From positions 46,739,909 through 46,803,908 of the forward strand of contig CM063506.1 of the NCBI GenBank assembly GCA_032207245.1: a DNA stretch of 64,000 bases, in the 5' to 3' direction. The stretch comes from Pardosa pseudoannulata (taxonomy: Eukaryota; Arthropoda; Arachnida; Araneae; Lycosidae). Of this stretch, positions 46,007-58,844 are shown piece by piece (position 1 is the stretch's first letter; each line of letters starts with the position of its first letter). The position numbers were made by a program, and so were the translations under genes. Under the pieces are notes generated by a model. It was not told the origin of the DNA. It ran no database searches and saw nothing but the letters and a program-made list of their open reading frames with translations.

Positions 46007-47722
46007 TTGCGATATGGGTATTAATCAGACGAATGGATTTTTGGCAAAACTTTCAACCTGAACTATTTCAGTTTAGCGCATCTACAAGCAAGCACTAAGC
46101 AGAGAAGTACCTAAATCTAAAAAAATTTTAATAATTTAAAATACAGTTATCCATTAAAGCGGAACGTAATTGGAACTTCAAGAAATTAATAAAATTCTCC
46201 TCGGTAAAAAATCAGCATTAGCGAAAAAAGGTTCATTCTGAAATAGCACACTAGTTTAAAAAAAAAAATATTTATGCCAAATATATAATCTCTTAGAAAC
46301 GTTCTAAAACAAATTTAGATATTACGTAACAGCGAAAAAATGATCGTGAAACCCAGGGGGAAAAAACTAATTATCAAAAGATGAAAATCCAGAAGTATCC
46401 CAGATTATACAAAATAAAATTAAAATAAAAAAAAAGGAATTAATACAGCTAATTTTCTTAAAACCACTTTCTGTAATACTTTTATTCTCAATAAAAAAAA
46501 TTTAAATGATAATCTTATTCATTATTCAACCTGTAGGATAAATGTTGAAAAAAGTAAAATTAAATTAAAAGTAATATTTATGCGTATTATAAATTCCCGT
46601 TTTATGACTTTCTTGGATTCCTACATATAACAGAATTTACTCACGTCAAGTTTACAATTTTATGAAATAATATTACAACGTGTTAAGGTGTAATATCAGC
46701 ATAAACGCCAGATTTTATTCATATATCGCGAAACGGGAGGGGAAAAAAAGTTGGATTCTATAATATATAATAAATACACACAGAGCAGTAAATGTCAAGG
46801 AATCGCTCCAAAACATAATAGAAATATTTAGAAGAAATTCACTTAAGTTATGTATGTCCAATTATTATATGTTAAACTATTTCAATCATTTGGGACTAGA
46901 ATGAACCAGTGGGTTGGTTGAGCTATAATAAAGCTTGGTTTAAAGAACATGTCATTAATTCATAATTTATCTGTCAACTTCAAGTAACCTTGTAACAAAA
47001 GTTTTGATTTATCAGATTTTCTCACTAACACTGCTTTACTATTGATAACGTTGGTTTCCTAATACAACAGGAGTCACGAGTAAATGCAATTATTGCAAGT
47101 GAACAAAAACATTTCTTTCATGACAAATATTTTAGAGACCCAAGTATTATTAATATTTGGCCTGTGATGGTGTTTCTCATTTTAAACTCTCAGGTTTTAT
47201 TTTTATATTCCAATAGCCGTGCTGGCAGATATCTTCACTAACTGTTATCAAAGTCTAGCGTATCTTTACTTGGCATTGTGGGATGAGATGTTACTATTTT
47301 TTGTTTGTTCTTGTAATTATTGCACGGTATACAGTACGAAGGTATGTTTACTGTATAGATCACATCTTTCAGAAACAATTCTTTTGTTTAATGATGTTTG
47401 TAGGTACTGCTGATAAAACACACCATTAAACTCTGTTTTTTGTTTTGCTTTGTTTTCATTTCTCATAATCAACTTCTATCAACTATGTACATATATACTT
47501 GGTGCTACGCACCTGGGTTAAGGGCAATTCCTATGAATCCCTCAGTTTTTTTGGTTTTTTTCGGTACTCTGTATAGAAAATGTTTTTTAATCGACTATAC
47601 CTGCCAACAATCGTTGGTAAAAGCCCAGAGAGCCTCACCGCCCAAATGGAACGGATTGGTGCATGATTATCATTTTAATAATACGGCCTAGAGGTCAGTG
47701 TGCTAAACAAGAATCTTGGGGA
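46007..47722. other. AT-rich sequence, no gene recognised
   Basis: Several short frames (47219-47413, 47440-47691) have no motif or splice support. Confidence 0.4.
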
Positions 47723-47878
47723 TGCTTGGTTTGGTTTGGAGCGCTACGGTCTACTGTTTTGCTCACTAGGGTTGAGACCGGGACCTACTGATTCAAGTCG
47801 AGCGAACATCCATACCAGCAGCAGGATTCGAACACATGAACTCTGGTACCGAAGAGCAGTGCTCGCCTCAAGGTTTTT
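47723..47878 (-). mobile_element. tRNA-derived SINE, internally deleted
   Basis: TTGGTTTGGTTTGGAGCGCT at the 3' side, with body and head blocks (GAGACCGGGACCTACTGATT, GAACTCTGGTACCGAAGAGC). About 25 bp of body is missing. Confidence 0.85.
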
Positions 47879-48146
47879 GGACTGAACCTAGAAGTGCTTA
47901 TCTCAGTCTAGATGTTCTCGCGCTGGGAGATTTGTAGAGAGGGGTAGCAAAAGCTCCCCTACTGAAGAATGATTTGAGTGAAATGTCGAGCGTGGTATCC
48001 ACCTCCCGTGTTGTAACACCTTACACCTGTCAGGGTAGGTTGGCCGTTATGAAGTATCACAATTAATAGTTGAAAGGTAATGAGGAAAATCTTGTTCACC
48101 ATTTTAATGCATGTGAGTCTAAAAATAACATACATATTAATGGGCA

Positions 48147-48828
48147 GTTACATACAGGGTATCTGCCAAAATAAAATTTTTACTTTTACAGAAATTACAG
48201 GAATTTTATCATAAACCATAAACTTACTTTATAAGTGTTAATAAACTCACATACATAAAAATAAATTGTTGTATCTACATACCTAAGTTTAATCATATAG
48301 CAATTTTTCAATCAAAATGTTTCCAATTTGAATTCAGGGTACTTCGGTATTATCCAGGTGACCATGAATAATAGCCAAATATAACCCTATAATGTTTATA
48401 TACAATATCCCTAGAGATAAACTTATATTTTGTGCAAAAATCTTAAATAATTTTTATTAAAAAACTAATTATTATTATATTAATAAAATTTTAATCTAAA
48501 ATTTAAGAAAAAACCAGAATAATATACATTTACCCACCCATTAAGCTTTCTTGCTTTGAGTTTCCTTGGTGAACAAATTTTACTTGGTCAATAGGATAAT
48601 ACATAAATGCCAAACTCAGTAACTTCAGTCAAATGACAAATAAAAATAGAATTAAACAATTCAATCATTTTTTTAATCGGTAGTTTAGCGGATCCATGAC
48701 TTTCCATGAATTTTACTCATTTTGCTTGAAAAATCAAGACTTTCCATGACAAAATTAATCCACTGTCTAAATCCATGATTTTCCATGACTTTTCCTGACT
48801 TTACAGATGCGCCGAAACCATGTACATA
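48147..48828. mobile_element. hAT-like non-autonomous element with CATGGAAAA motifs
   Basis: Starts CAGGGTATCTGCC at 48155. The right end reads GCATCTGTAAAGTC when reverse-complemented. Near the right end, repeated CCATGACTTTCC/TTTTCCATGA units are typical of this widespread element class. Flanks GTTACATA and TGTACATA agree at 6 of 8. It is non-coding. Confidence 0.55.
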
Positions 48829-50212
48829 AGATATTTTAGAGCAACAAATTAATTAGAGTAAAAGTTATTTCATGAAGAAGCAATTAATAAGATGATATGG
48901 AATTCTTAAGACACTTTGAATTATAATCAGAAAGTTTTCACACTGTTGGCATTATGAAAATTTGTGTTTGAAAAACAATCCTTCTTGGCCATGAATCTAA
49001 AGATTAATTTTGCCCAATCCTTGAAAAAAAAAAAGAAACTGAATTTAAAAAATGTAAATAAAAGTAGTTTTGAGGATTTTTTTTTTTATTATTATTATTA
49101 AGGTTTAGTGAAAAATATTTGTGTTTGTGCTCTAAAAAGACAAATTAACTTCATGAATAATTACAAAACTTTTATTTATTAACAATTATAATCTTCTCAG
49201 TAATTAAAAAATTCTAGATTTGTTAATTTATTTTTAAAAAAATTGTATGTGAAAAAAATTTTTTTTCTATTTCCAATGATAGAAATTTTCAAATTTAGAA
49301 CATTTATTTTTATTTCAACTTATGCAACCTACACCTGCAAATTAAAAAACTTCAGAAAAACCCTCTCTATAATAAAACATTTAAAGTACCTGCATTTATG
49401 TTCTTCAAAATACAAGCGTACGCAGTGTACACAAACTTTGTGGAAATTTAAATGTATTCAAATTCCCCCACCCCATCATCCGCTTCCGTACAGAGTCAGA
49501 TTTCTATGCCTACCGGAAATTTCCCTCCCAATTCCGCATGAAATGCTTCCGACAGGTGGAACAGTACTTCACATTCTAAAGTAGCAAGTATAAAATGAAG
49601 AACCGACTTTCAAATATTACTTTTTTTTCTGTTTTAAATTTTCTAACGTTAACAGCAATTTTATAAAATAAAAATCCCATGTTTCAAGGAGCAGAAAATA
49701 GTAATTTCAAAATTAAGTGGAAAGTGGACATTATAAAATGTTCTCATACACTGCTTATAAAGTTATGAAACTTTGTACCAATGTAAATAAAAGTATGAGT
49801 AAATTTATCCCATTAAATTTTTTTAAATCAAATAATTTTCAATGATTCATTTTTTACGATTTTTTTTAAACTTTTAAAAGGATCTTTGCGACATAATTTT
49901 TCCTTGGTCCCTACAAAACGTTTACCAAACACATCTAATATACATTAAAACTAATCTGGATAGCCGATTTAATTTTCGACTTTGGATTATTAATTAAAAT
50001 GTAAATTAAATTTAGAAAGTCGAAAGTTATTGTGAAATTTTTAAGTACTAGCATAAAAACATTTCTTATGGATTAATTAATCTATCTACAAACTAATACT
50101 CAACTATATTCAAAAGATATTAAGTAATCACCAGGCAAAAATAAAAAATTAGTTCGCATGGACGATTTAAAAATAAAAAAAAAATTAATTATTAAGTGTC
50201 ATAACATTATTT
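48829..50212. other. AT-rich sequence, no gene recognised
   Basis: The open frame at 49243-49584 (113 codons, no ATG) becomes GC-richer at 49440-49580 but shows no domain. Confidence 0.35.
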
Positions 50213-50953
50213 TTAACCCATTAAAGCTTAAGTCATTTCTGCCGAATATGCATTGACAAAATCTCAAATCTAAGTTATTATGGACTGAAAGTAAGACACA
50301 TACATAATTTAACACTAGATTGCCCGAGATTTCTTGTATACCTATATTGCCCAAAAACAGTCAAAATGACTGCATTGTGAAAAAAATAACAAATATGTAA
50401 AGAAATTTGTTTAAAATTAATTTTTAATATTATATAATAAAGGAGGGCGGAAGTAACTACAATTATTCATAAACCCATTTATATGTTATAGAGAAAGTCA
50501 CCAAATTCTAAGAAATTGTGTCATATTTCATAATTGAATTTTAGAAAAAAAAATGATTGCCTTGGGCAATCTAGTGTTAAATAACTTTGTGTATAGTCCT
50601 TTTTAGTGAGCAGCTCTCCTTTTAAAGGTCATAGAATGTCATAATAAAAGATTTGTTTGGTGTTACACGCAAACACGTTATTCTAACATAAAGTTTTATA
50701 AAGCTATTTGACATGATTCCAGCCGATATACCTGCCCCAAAAATAAATTTATGCTAGAGCTTTCAAAAATCGTTATATGTTTATCCAAATGGCAAAATTA
50801 TAAATAACAGCAGATGCTTGAAAGTTTGGGAAATAGTTTATAAAACTGCTATACTTTCGCTGAAAAGGAAAACGTATTCCGAGAAAAGACAAAAATTCTA
50901 CAAACTATTTTTAGTTGCCCCTAAAAGGGGGACATTACGCATTAATGGGTTAA
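50213..50953. mobile_element. piggyBac-like (TTAA) element, outer member of a nest
   Basis: TTAA at 50213-50216 and 50950-50953 flank ends CCCATTAAAGC and, reverse-complemented, CCCATTAATGC. The length of 733 bp falls to about 465 bp after removing the inner element. A minority of the interior is open (50818-51033 frame) without motifs. Confidence 0.75.
50309..50580. mobile_element. piggyBac-like MITE with perfect 13-bp inverted ends
   Basis: TTAA at 50309-50312 and 50577-50580 flank a 264-bp element. Its ends CACTAGATTGCCC and GGGCAATCTAGTG are exact reverse complements. It is non-coding and inserted inside the older TTAA element. Intact ends suggest the youngest transposon here. Confidence 0.92.
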
Positions 50954-51049
50954 TAATTTCTAAAAACCAATTTATAAGGTCAAACGCTCCCTTAATAAAA
51001 CAGGGAAACTTTAAAACAGCATTCACCTCTTAAAAAATTCTTAAAATAT

Positions 51050-51232
51050 ACTTAACTACAGGTTGGATTGGAACGCCAATGTCTATTGTTTTGCTACACG
51101 ATAACTAATAAGACCGGGACCTACAGCTTAAAGCCGATTCCGAATGGCTACGAATATCCATGCCAGAAGCGGACCCGTTACCGAAGGGCAGTGCCCTACT
51201 ATTCGACCACAGATCGACAACTTTATTACAGG
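51050..51232 (-). mobile_element. tRNA-derived SINE with aged target duplication
   Basis: SINE body 51063-51219. Flanks ACTTAACTACAGG and ACTTTATTACAGG agree at 11 of 13. The B-box region is deleted. Confidence 0.85.
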
Positions 51233-53349
51233 AAACATAAATAATTTTAAATGTACTTGTTTGTCAATTAAAGAAGGGCTAATAATCAAAATAACACTTA
51301 TATAATAGTAATTCAATAAAAATTACAATCTTTCATCAATTTCGGTAAATGAAGACTAAATTCAGAGAGGAAAAACTTAAACTTTAAAAAACATTGCGAA
51401 TATAAGTGCAATAAATTGTAAATCAAAGGTGAAAATTTGTTAACAAAATTCAAACGAATGAATTTGCATAAAGAGCATTTTCAATTCAAGGAAAACCTTT
51501 TACATAACACTGCTACAAACAATACTTTAAAAATGCATTAAATGGATAAAAAGACATAAAATGAAAATTTAAAATGGGATAAAACATAAATCATGACTAC
51601 TGCTGAATAAAACTCAATTTTAAGCATTTTCCCAAACACACTATAATAAATAAGCAAAAATAGAATAGAATTAAAAAAAAGAAAAAACAACGAGCAGGCA
51701 GACGCTGTGATTTCGACATCGCTATTCCATGTCACATTTCTCTGGAGAGGAACTCTGAAAAAGAAGGGAAAATAAAAACACACACAAAAAAAATTCTAAT
51801 CCCTCTCCCCTCTTTCGTCTCCATAGGCTGATGATTATGAGAAGAAGCCGCAAGGCCGACCAAACGAAATCTCAAGAAACAGAACCGCCATGTTGGAAAT
51901 AACGCTGCAGAGAGCCTCCCCAATCGATGTATTTTTCTGCTCCTGTTTTTAAGAACGAGCACATTAAAAAAGAGACGCCAGAGAAGGGGAAAAGGACAGT
52001 TTCATCAATTCTCATGCCACGTACTACTGCAGCAGCGCTTCCCCCAACATTTTCCCTCTTTTACTTCTCGAATAATACAGCATAAGCCACCGCATCCCAA
52101 ATTATTCCCCAGGAACATTCAGGAGCAGAATGTCGGAGGAGTCCTAAATATTACTGTGGCTTATTATTAATAACATATACCAGTAAACCTCGTAATTCCA
52201 CACGTCAGTGGTCAGTCACATGCCTCCCTATCGATTCTTACCTTATTTTCCAGAGTTCAGACCTTCACCGATTATCTCATTTTTCCTGACATAAAAACTA
52301 ATCAGACTCTTCGAACAAATATACTAACATCAATTATGAATTTGAATCTATATTTATTTACACGAATCCAATTCAGTTATATATATTTACAGACTAAATT
52401 TACAATCCAGGCGAATAAGAATTCAAAAAATTAATCTTATCTAAATATCCCTTGACTAAAACATAAAATACGTTTTTCTCGTTTTAAAAAGCACAATGAA
52501 AAAACACGAAAAAGACAATGTAAAAAATAAATATCTCTGATACACATATATCAAGCAAAAATAGCTTTGAAGTGTAAATAACGATAACTGCATTTCTTTT
52601 ATTGAAAAAAATTGGAACAAACTGCATTTATCAATATGAAATGAACTGATCCAATTACGATTCTCCAATTAATACAATAGCAATAATCCACAACTCTAAT
52701 AAAATATGATAATTATATAAAATGGGTGAGACATAAAAAGTTCTGAGTATTTAAATTTAAAAATAATTTAATGACATTTATACGAAAATAATTAAAGTAG
52801 TCTTCATTAATTTTGCTGAAATTGCGTATTTTTCATAAAATAAAGGTAAGGAAAAAATGTGTGAAAAAACTAGAAAAAAAAGAAGGGCAGCTGAGTAGCA
52901 AAAACGAAAAAAATTGTCACCAGAATTTCAACTAGTTTAAATCATATTTAAGAATTATTAAAGTAAAAAATGCTAGTATATTTAGTTTTAGAATTTACGA
53001 AAGAAATATTTTAAACAAATTAGTGAAACGTTTCTTAATAAACAAAATATTTAAGTATTCTTCAATCGATGTATTTATCCTTAATATAATTTAAATGAAA
53101 GTTTAATTTTTACCGAAAGTTTTTAATTAAACTGATTTCGGTAAACGGTTGATTAATCAGTGAATGGACACAATATAGATGAAAAATATTGAAACGCTAG
53201 GCGATCATATGATTTTAAAGCAGAAGTAAACCTCAAATTTATCGTTCTAAAATATTAAAAAAAAAATCTTTTTTTATTTTTTTTTATTTGAACATTTCCA
53301 GCAACTACATATGTCTGAAAAAAATTCTTCTAATAACATCGTTTAAAGA
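51233..53349. other. Unique sequence with one GC-richer island
   Basis: Besides the island at 51.7-52.1 kb nothing is recognised; the rest is AT-rich. Confidence 0.35.
51700..52000 (-). promoter_or_regulatory. Island with YY1-like motif and strong minus-strand acceptor
   Basis: On the minus strand AACATGGCGGTTCTG (about 51882-51896) is YY1-like. Downstream, TTTTCCCTTCTTTTTCAG is a very good 3' splice site (AG near 51759) leading into AGTTCCTCTCCAGAG. The segment after it contains short upstream frames. This could be a 5' exon region of a minus-strand gene extending left. No full coding exon is seen. Confidence 0.25.
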
Positions 53350-54860
53350 AACAACGGTTTTATACAACGGTATAGAATAAAAATTAATCTTATGAAAAAT
53401 TCTTCAGTTTCCAGACTATAAAGAAAAAAGAAATAACAAGTAAATTTAATGTAAATTGCGTGGAAAAGCTATGACACGGAGCCGAATTTCACCACTTTGT
53501 GGTCCTACATATATCTTCTAACTGGGTCCCCTTCCTCTCCCATGAGAAAGAGAACACCAAAAAATGAAAAACAATAAAAATAAAACCAAAAAATATGAAA
53601 AATTAAAACAAATCTTAAATTTCTATTCATAAAAATATTTAATATGCAGAGATAAATTTTATTTTTTTAAGAAAAGTCTTTGAACAGTTTTAGTTTATAA
53701 ATTTAAAAACATTGAAATTTATTTTATTAAACGTGTAACAAAAATAAATACTAAAATATAAACTTCATTTAAAAACACTGTAGTCTTTGATTCAGGAAAA
53801 TTATCAATTATTTCATTACAATTAATGATATCCAAACCATTTTGTTCGATGTATAAAACAGCTTTAGAATTTATTAAGAAAAACTGGAACGGAAAATACA
53901 GAATTATATAGCATTTTTTTTTAAAGGGGAAAAAAAAGCAAATATGCAAACTATTTTCAGTGTAAAAAGAGGTACAAACAATAAATACCAAAACTATTTA
54001 ATATATTGTTTATTGTTATATGCCACGGGCTAAAAATCGTAACCATATAAAAGTAACATATTTTTGTTTATTTGTTTATTATATACAGTTGTCCGACAAA
54101 AAAAGAAAACTATCTTATTTACAATTCTTTTCAAAATAACAGTTTGACAGGCTCTTCAGAAAACTGGGACCTAAACATAAGTCTCATTTGACTATGCGAG
54201 GATCTGTTATTACATACTTTCGAAACCTCTAAAGAGGAAGAGACAATCCTATATTTAAATGAATTTAATGATGGAGTAAATTTTTGAGAACATTTTATCT
54301 TACAGAGATAAAACCCAAACAGAATTGCATATCATTATTTTCTATTTTGTCCTTACATTTCAACTAAAATTAAACTAAAATTCACCGAAAAACAAGTAAG
54401 CATCAAATGAGATCCATTTTACGATGTCAAAACTATGAAAAACAACGGTTTTAAACAAAGGTAGAGTATAAAAATAAAACCTTATTATTAAAATTTTCAG
54501 TTTTCAGACATCACTAAGAGAAGAAAATGACTCTAAATAAATTTACCTTAAATTGCGGAGGAAATATTATGACAATATTTCCAAAATCTCTAAAAAACCA
54601 GAAACTACCATACATTTATATGATAATGCGGAAATAAATCGCTTAAGACAACTGTAAGTTAAAGAAATATCAACAAAACCGAATCTCACTATTATTTTAG
54701 AGCAATTAAAAATATCAGAGAAACAATCATGCATCAAACAGAAACACTTTTTTAAATCCCAAAATTTCACAAAGCAATGGTTCAAACAATAGGTGTAGTA
54801 AAAAATAAATTTTTCGTGAAATTTTTCAGTTTTCAGCTAGGAAAATAATTACTAAAAACA
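53350..54860. repeat. Diverged dispersed repeat, three copies
   Basis: The block ACAACGGTTTTANACAA...TTTCAGTTTTCAGAC... is at 53350-53475 and again at 54441-54575. A weaker third copy lies at about 54768-54860. The first two share about 70% by eye over 130 bp. Function unknown; non-coding. Confidence 0.55.
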
Positions 54861-54930
54861 TTTTTCTGTAGAATGTTTTAAGGCATATTTTAGAAGCTTC
54901 CAAAGAGTACAAGTGACTAAAGAAACCTGA

Positions 54931-55125
54931 TGACGGAAAAAAAAAATGTCCGTCGAAAACCGTACGCCAAGTTCTAAAATATAAAAAAATCCTTGCTGGT
55001 GACACTAGTAATGTTTCCGAAGCGTTTGAGAGTAAAAAATGTCTGAATAAAAATAAACTTGATGACGCGAAAAAATGTCCGTCAAAAACCGTAAGGCCGA
55101 TTCCAAAACATAAAAATCTATGCCT
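54931..55125. repeat. Imperfect duplication, spacing about 130 bp
   Basis: GACGGAAAAAAAAAATGTCC and GACGCGAAAAAATGTCCGTC begin two copies. Each goes on to AAAACCGTA, TTCNAAAANATAAAAA and TGGTNANTTT. Confidence 0.7.
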
Positions 55126-57080
55126 GGTAATTTTACCAATACTTCTAGCCATGTCTCCACACCTCTACACGGGCTCGCATGGCTGAAAGCGACCCTTGCA
55201 AATATGAGAGACACACACCGCACTTCAAAACACGGGATGAGGGCAATGAACTCGCTCGGTTCTTAAGTAATCAGAATCCAAATAAAATGCTTCTCCCCGA
55301 CAACCTTCGAACGGTAATTGGGGAGGATAAATTAAATTCAGGGAAAAGGAGAAAGACGACAATACGTAAAATTCGACTTTTAACTTAAAACTCTGAAATT
55401 TCGATGCAGACATTATTAGATTAAATATGAGAAAACTGTCCGAGTAGTTTCCGTGAATGATTTACCCCCCCCCCTACTTCACGGGGACACATCATTTTAC
55501 AAAGTTAATTGAGCGCAGGAAAAGGCAGGTGACTGCTAATGAAAAAAATAGAAATGCAGTCGTGTCAAACATGCAAATTATTAGACAGGAGAAATTTATA
55601 GCCAAGCTACAGTTTTTGAATGATTAAAAAAAATCATCCATTTTCTAAATGGAAAAATAGTAATGAATAAAATAAAATAGGATATATAAACTCAATATTT
55701 AAAATGTGAATATTTGAGAGTAAATATATAAAGAAAATCAAAAGATTACACAGCTATTAAAAAGTTATTAGTCAATTGACTATCCCTGTTCATGTTACGA
55801 ATGTTCTTAAGTTTATTAACAATTTTAACTTACAAATTGTATGTGACATTTCAAGCTCGATTCAACATGAATGTGTGTCTCATGAACGTGGAACGTTTTC
55901 AAAATGGAACACCCAAAAAAATTTTAATACCTAAGACTGCACAGTGATTTGCCTTTCTCTCTCATATAAAAAAATAAGACAACTATATTGTCTACAAGGA
56001 CAAAAAAACTAAATTAAACTGAAAAGTAACAACAGGAAAATGCTAGTAATGCAATTAAAACTACGCTTAACTACTAAATAAGTCACCAAAAAAAAAAAAA
56101 TCCTTAAACATAAACCAAGTACAGAAAAAAGTGTAATTTTTTATAGTCTGTCACTCTCACTAACATAACTCACACACAAAAAAAAGTGACTAATTGTTAT
56201 TATTTTCTCACACAAATGCACATATTATGCACATTATTTATCGTATTTCCATGAGTATGATGCGCACCTTGTTTTTAGAAGAAAACTTCGATAAATTATA
56301 ATAAGCCCTAAAATTTGACATACGAAAGGCTTTTCAAATTGCAAACCACTGCTGCAGATCTACACAGACGCAAAACAATTATTAAAAAAAAAATGACTTT
56401 TAAAATGACTGTTTATACGCGATACAAGGAAGACTGGTAACTTCAATTTTCTGAAACAATCAAAAATTCCTTTTATTTCTCTTACACAAATAAGAAACGT
56501 GTAGTTTCTGTGATTTTAATAGCCCAAGAATCCTTAGTCAAGAACTTACAGTAAAACATTTGTTTTGCTATTAGCTAGCTATTTCCTCAATAAGAGATGT
56601 AGAAAGTTTTTAGAATATATGTAAAAAAAAAATATTAATATTTCAGTCATAAAATTCGCACACAATATTGTGCAAATTTTTTTTTTTTAAAAAAAGGAGT
56701 AAAATGAAAACAAGAAAGCGTTCAACTCCATCTGGATTTTACTATATTAAAAGAGACGGAAATGTTAGTCTGCAGTTTGAAAACAATCGGAACCTAAATT
56801 AAACTGTCGTAGAGGAATAGAGAAAAGCGGAGCAGTAATTGGATGGACAAATTAAAACTTCAGTTTGTTAAAAGGATAATGCTCAGAGGGATTTATTTAA
56901 GAGTCGCACAGGGGTTTCTGTGAATAAACGCAGAGAATATGTTTGAAACGGTTTTTGAAACAAATGCCGGGGATATTGTTCAGGAATAAATCAACCGAGA
57001 AAATTATTCCTCATTCCTTTATATTTCAGAAAATAGTTACACTAAATTTTTTTTAAATATAATCCTTTATTAAAATTACA
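55126..57080. other. AT-rich sequence; weak start-like region at 55179
   Basis: On + an ATG in context CTCGCATGG at 55179 opens MAESDPCKYERHTPHFK and runs 69 codons. On the minus strand other starts overlap. No splice or domain support, so no gene is called. Confidence 0.3.
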
Positions 57081-57415
57081 TGTCTGTTTAACTCTGTAAA
57101 TTTAAACATTGAACGTGGAATTAAATTTACAGGGATTAAGCTCCTAGACGACACTATACGTCTATTTAAAAAAGAAAAAAAAAATAGCCCAACTCTAATT
57201 TAAAAGTTAGAGTTTGTCTATTTAACTCTGTAAATTTAAGCACTGATAGTGGAATTAAATTTACATAGAGTAAGCTCCTACGCAAAACTGTACAATCATG
57301 AAAAAAGCCCGACTATAATTGTTTGGTTTTAAGGTTAGTCTGTATCTGCCATGGGTTCCTCTCGCTCAATGTTGAGTCTGTATCTGCCATATAGGATTCC
57401 TCTCGTTCAATATTA
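57081..57415. repeat. Two adjacent short tandem duplications
   Basis: TGTCTGTTTAACTCTGTAAA (57081) recurs as TGTCTATTTAACTCTGTAAA (57214), period about 133 bp. Then GTCTGTATCTGCCAT at 57338 recurs at 57376, period 38 bp, each followed by TTCCTCTCG. Confidence 0.85.
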
Positions 57416-57519
57416 ATCTATGGGGAAAATAAAATTCCCACTGACCGGATCGTATTAGAAGAAATTTAAAAAAAAAAATATCCCCTGCGATAGAACAGCA
57501 AATTCTCTAGGATGTTAGC

Positions 57520-58440
57520 TTTACCTACAATAGCCGCATAGGTGGGACGCTAATCTTCTGAACCGGAGTTCGTAAGATCGAATTCCATTGCTGGCATGGA
57601 TGCTCTTAGCCGTTTGAAATTGGCTTTCAGCAAAATAGGCCTTGGTCTCATAAGTCCTCATGCAGTAAAACAGTAAACCGCAGTGTTTAAGACCAACAAA
57701 TCAACCAACCATGTGCAGTGGGTATATTGCAACTGCAATTTCTCACAGAAAGTTTAAGTTCACGGGTTCGAAAGCCATTGCTGGCATGTATATTCATAGC
57801 CGTTCGAAATCAGCTTTAAGCAATAGGCCCTGATCTCATTAGTCCTCATGTAGCAAAACAGTAGACCGCAGAGCTTCAAATTCCAATTTCTCACAAAAAA
57901 AGAATAATTTCTTGGGTTTGAATTCTATTGTTGGCATGGATATTCGTAGCCGTTCGAAATCGGATTTAAACAATGGGCCCTGATCTCATTTGTCCTCATA
58001 TAGTAAACCAGTTGACCGCAGAGCTTCAAACCAACCAACCATGTGCAGTGGGTATATTGCAATTGCAATTTCTCACAAAAAGAATAATTTCGTGGGTTCG
58101 AATTCCATTGCTGGCATTGATATTCGTAGCCGTTCGAAACTGGCTTTAAACAATAGGCCCTGATCTCATTAGTCCTCATGTAGCAAAACAGTTGACCGCA
58201 GTGTTCCAAACCAACCAACTAACCATGTGAGTGCGTATATTGCAATTGCCCACAGAGTAAGTTCGTGGGTTCGAATTCCATTGCTGGCATGGATAATCGT
58301 AGCCGTTCGAAATCGGCTTTAAACAATAAGCCCTGATCTCATTACTCCTCAATTAGCAAAACAGTAGACTGCAGAGCATCAAACCAACCATGTGCAGTGG
58401 GTATATTACAGTTACAATTCCTCACCAAAAGGTATAAATC
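57520..58440 (+). repeat. SINE-derived tandem array, five units of 150-190 bp
   Basis: ATTGCTGGCATG or its variant occurs at 57587, 57777, 57927, 58107 and 58280. Each unit has the B-box (GGGTTCGAATTCC), a body related to the main SINE (GTAGCCGTTCGAAATCGG, CCCTGATCTCATTAGTCC) and a CCAACCAACC tail. The junction between tail and next B-box is a different head, GTGCAGTGGGTATATTGCAA, unlike the A-box of dispersed copies. Only the first unit starts with a main-family-like head. The frame open across 57925-58218 on the minus strand is a by-product. Confidence 0.9.
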
Positions 58441-58802
58441 GGCATATATAAGAATGATCCAATTAAAAAAAATAATGAAATGTTTTTCTTAAACTTAAAT
58501 TGGGTTAAAATATTTAAATAATTTAACATACTAAAGAATATTCATTATAAATTTATGCAGGATTAAAATGAAATTGGAAAATGACTTTACCTTATAAGAA
58601 AATAACATTTTTTGGAGCTGTTTAATAAAATTTAAAACTTTTTTTTTAACTTGAAATTTTAATCTCGGCACAGTTACCGCTTTTGGCTATTGAAAAAAAT
58701 TTTTTCCCGGATGAGGGAAAAGTCTGAAAAAACCCTGATTTTTTAGAATGTTGAAAATTACCATATTTCTCTGCTATTTTCCAGAATCGTAAAGCAACCA
58801 GA

Positions 58803-58844
58803 CTACCCAAAGTGATCTAACAATACTCTGATCTACCCAAAGTG
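58803..58844. repeat. 30-bp tandem duplication
   Basis: CTACCCAAAGTG occurs at 58803 and 58833, with GATCT before the second copy. Confidence 0.7.

Noticed and set aside
54826..55152. 108-codon minus-strand frame with repeated FDGHFF motif
   Set aside because: The repeated motif reflects the underlying DNA duplication (54931-55125). Composition is F/L-rich as expected from AT-rich DNA.
57925..58218. 97-codon minus-strand frame with an internal repeat
   Set aside because: The internal repeat is only the tandem SINE array read backwards.
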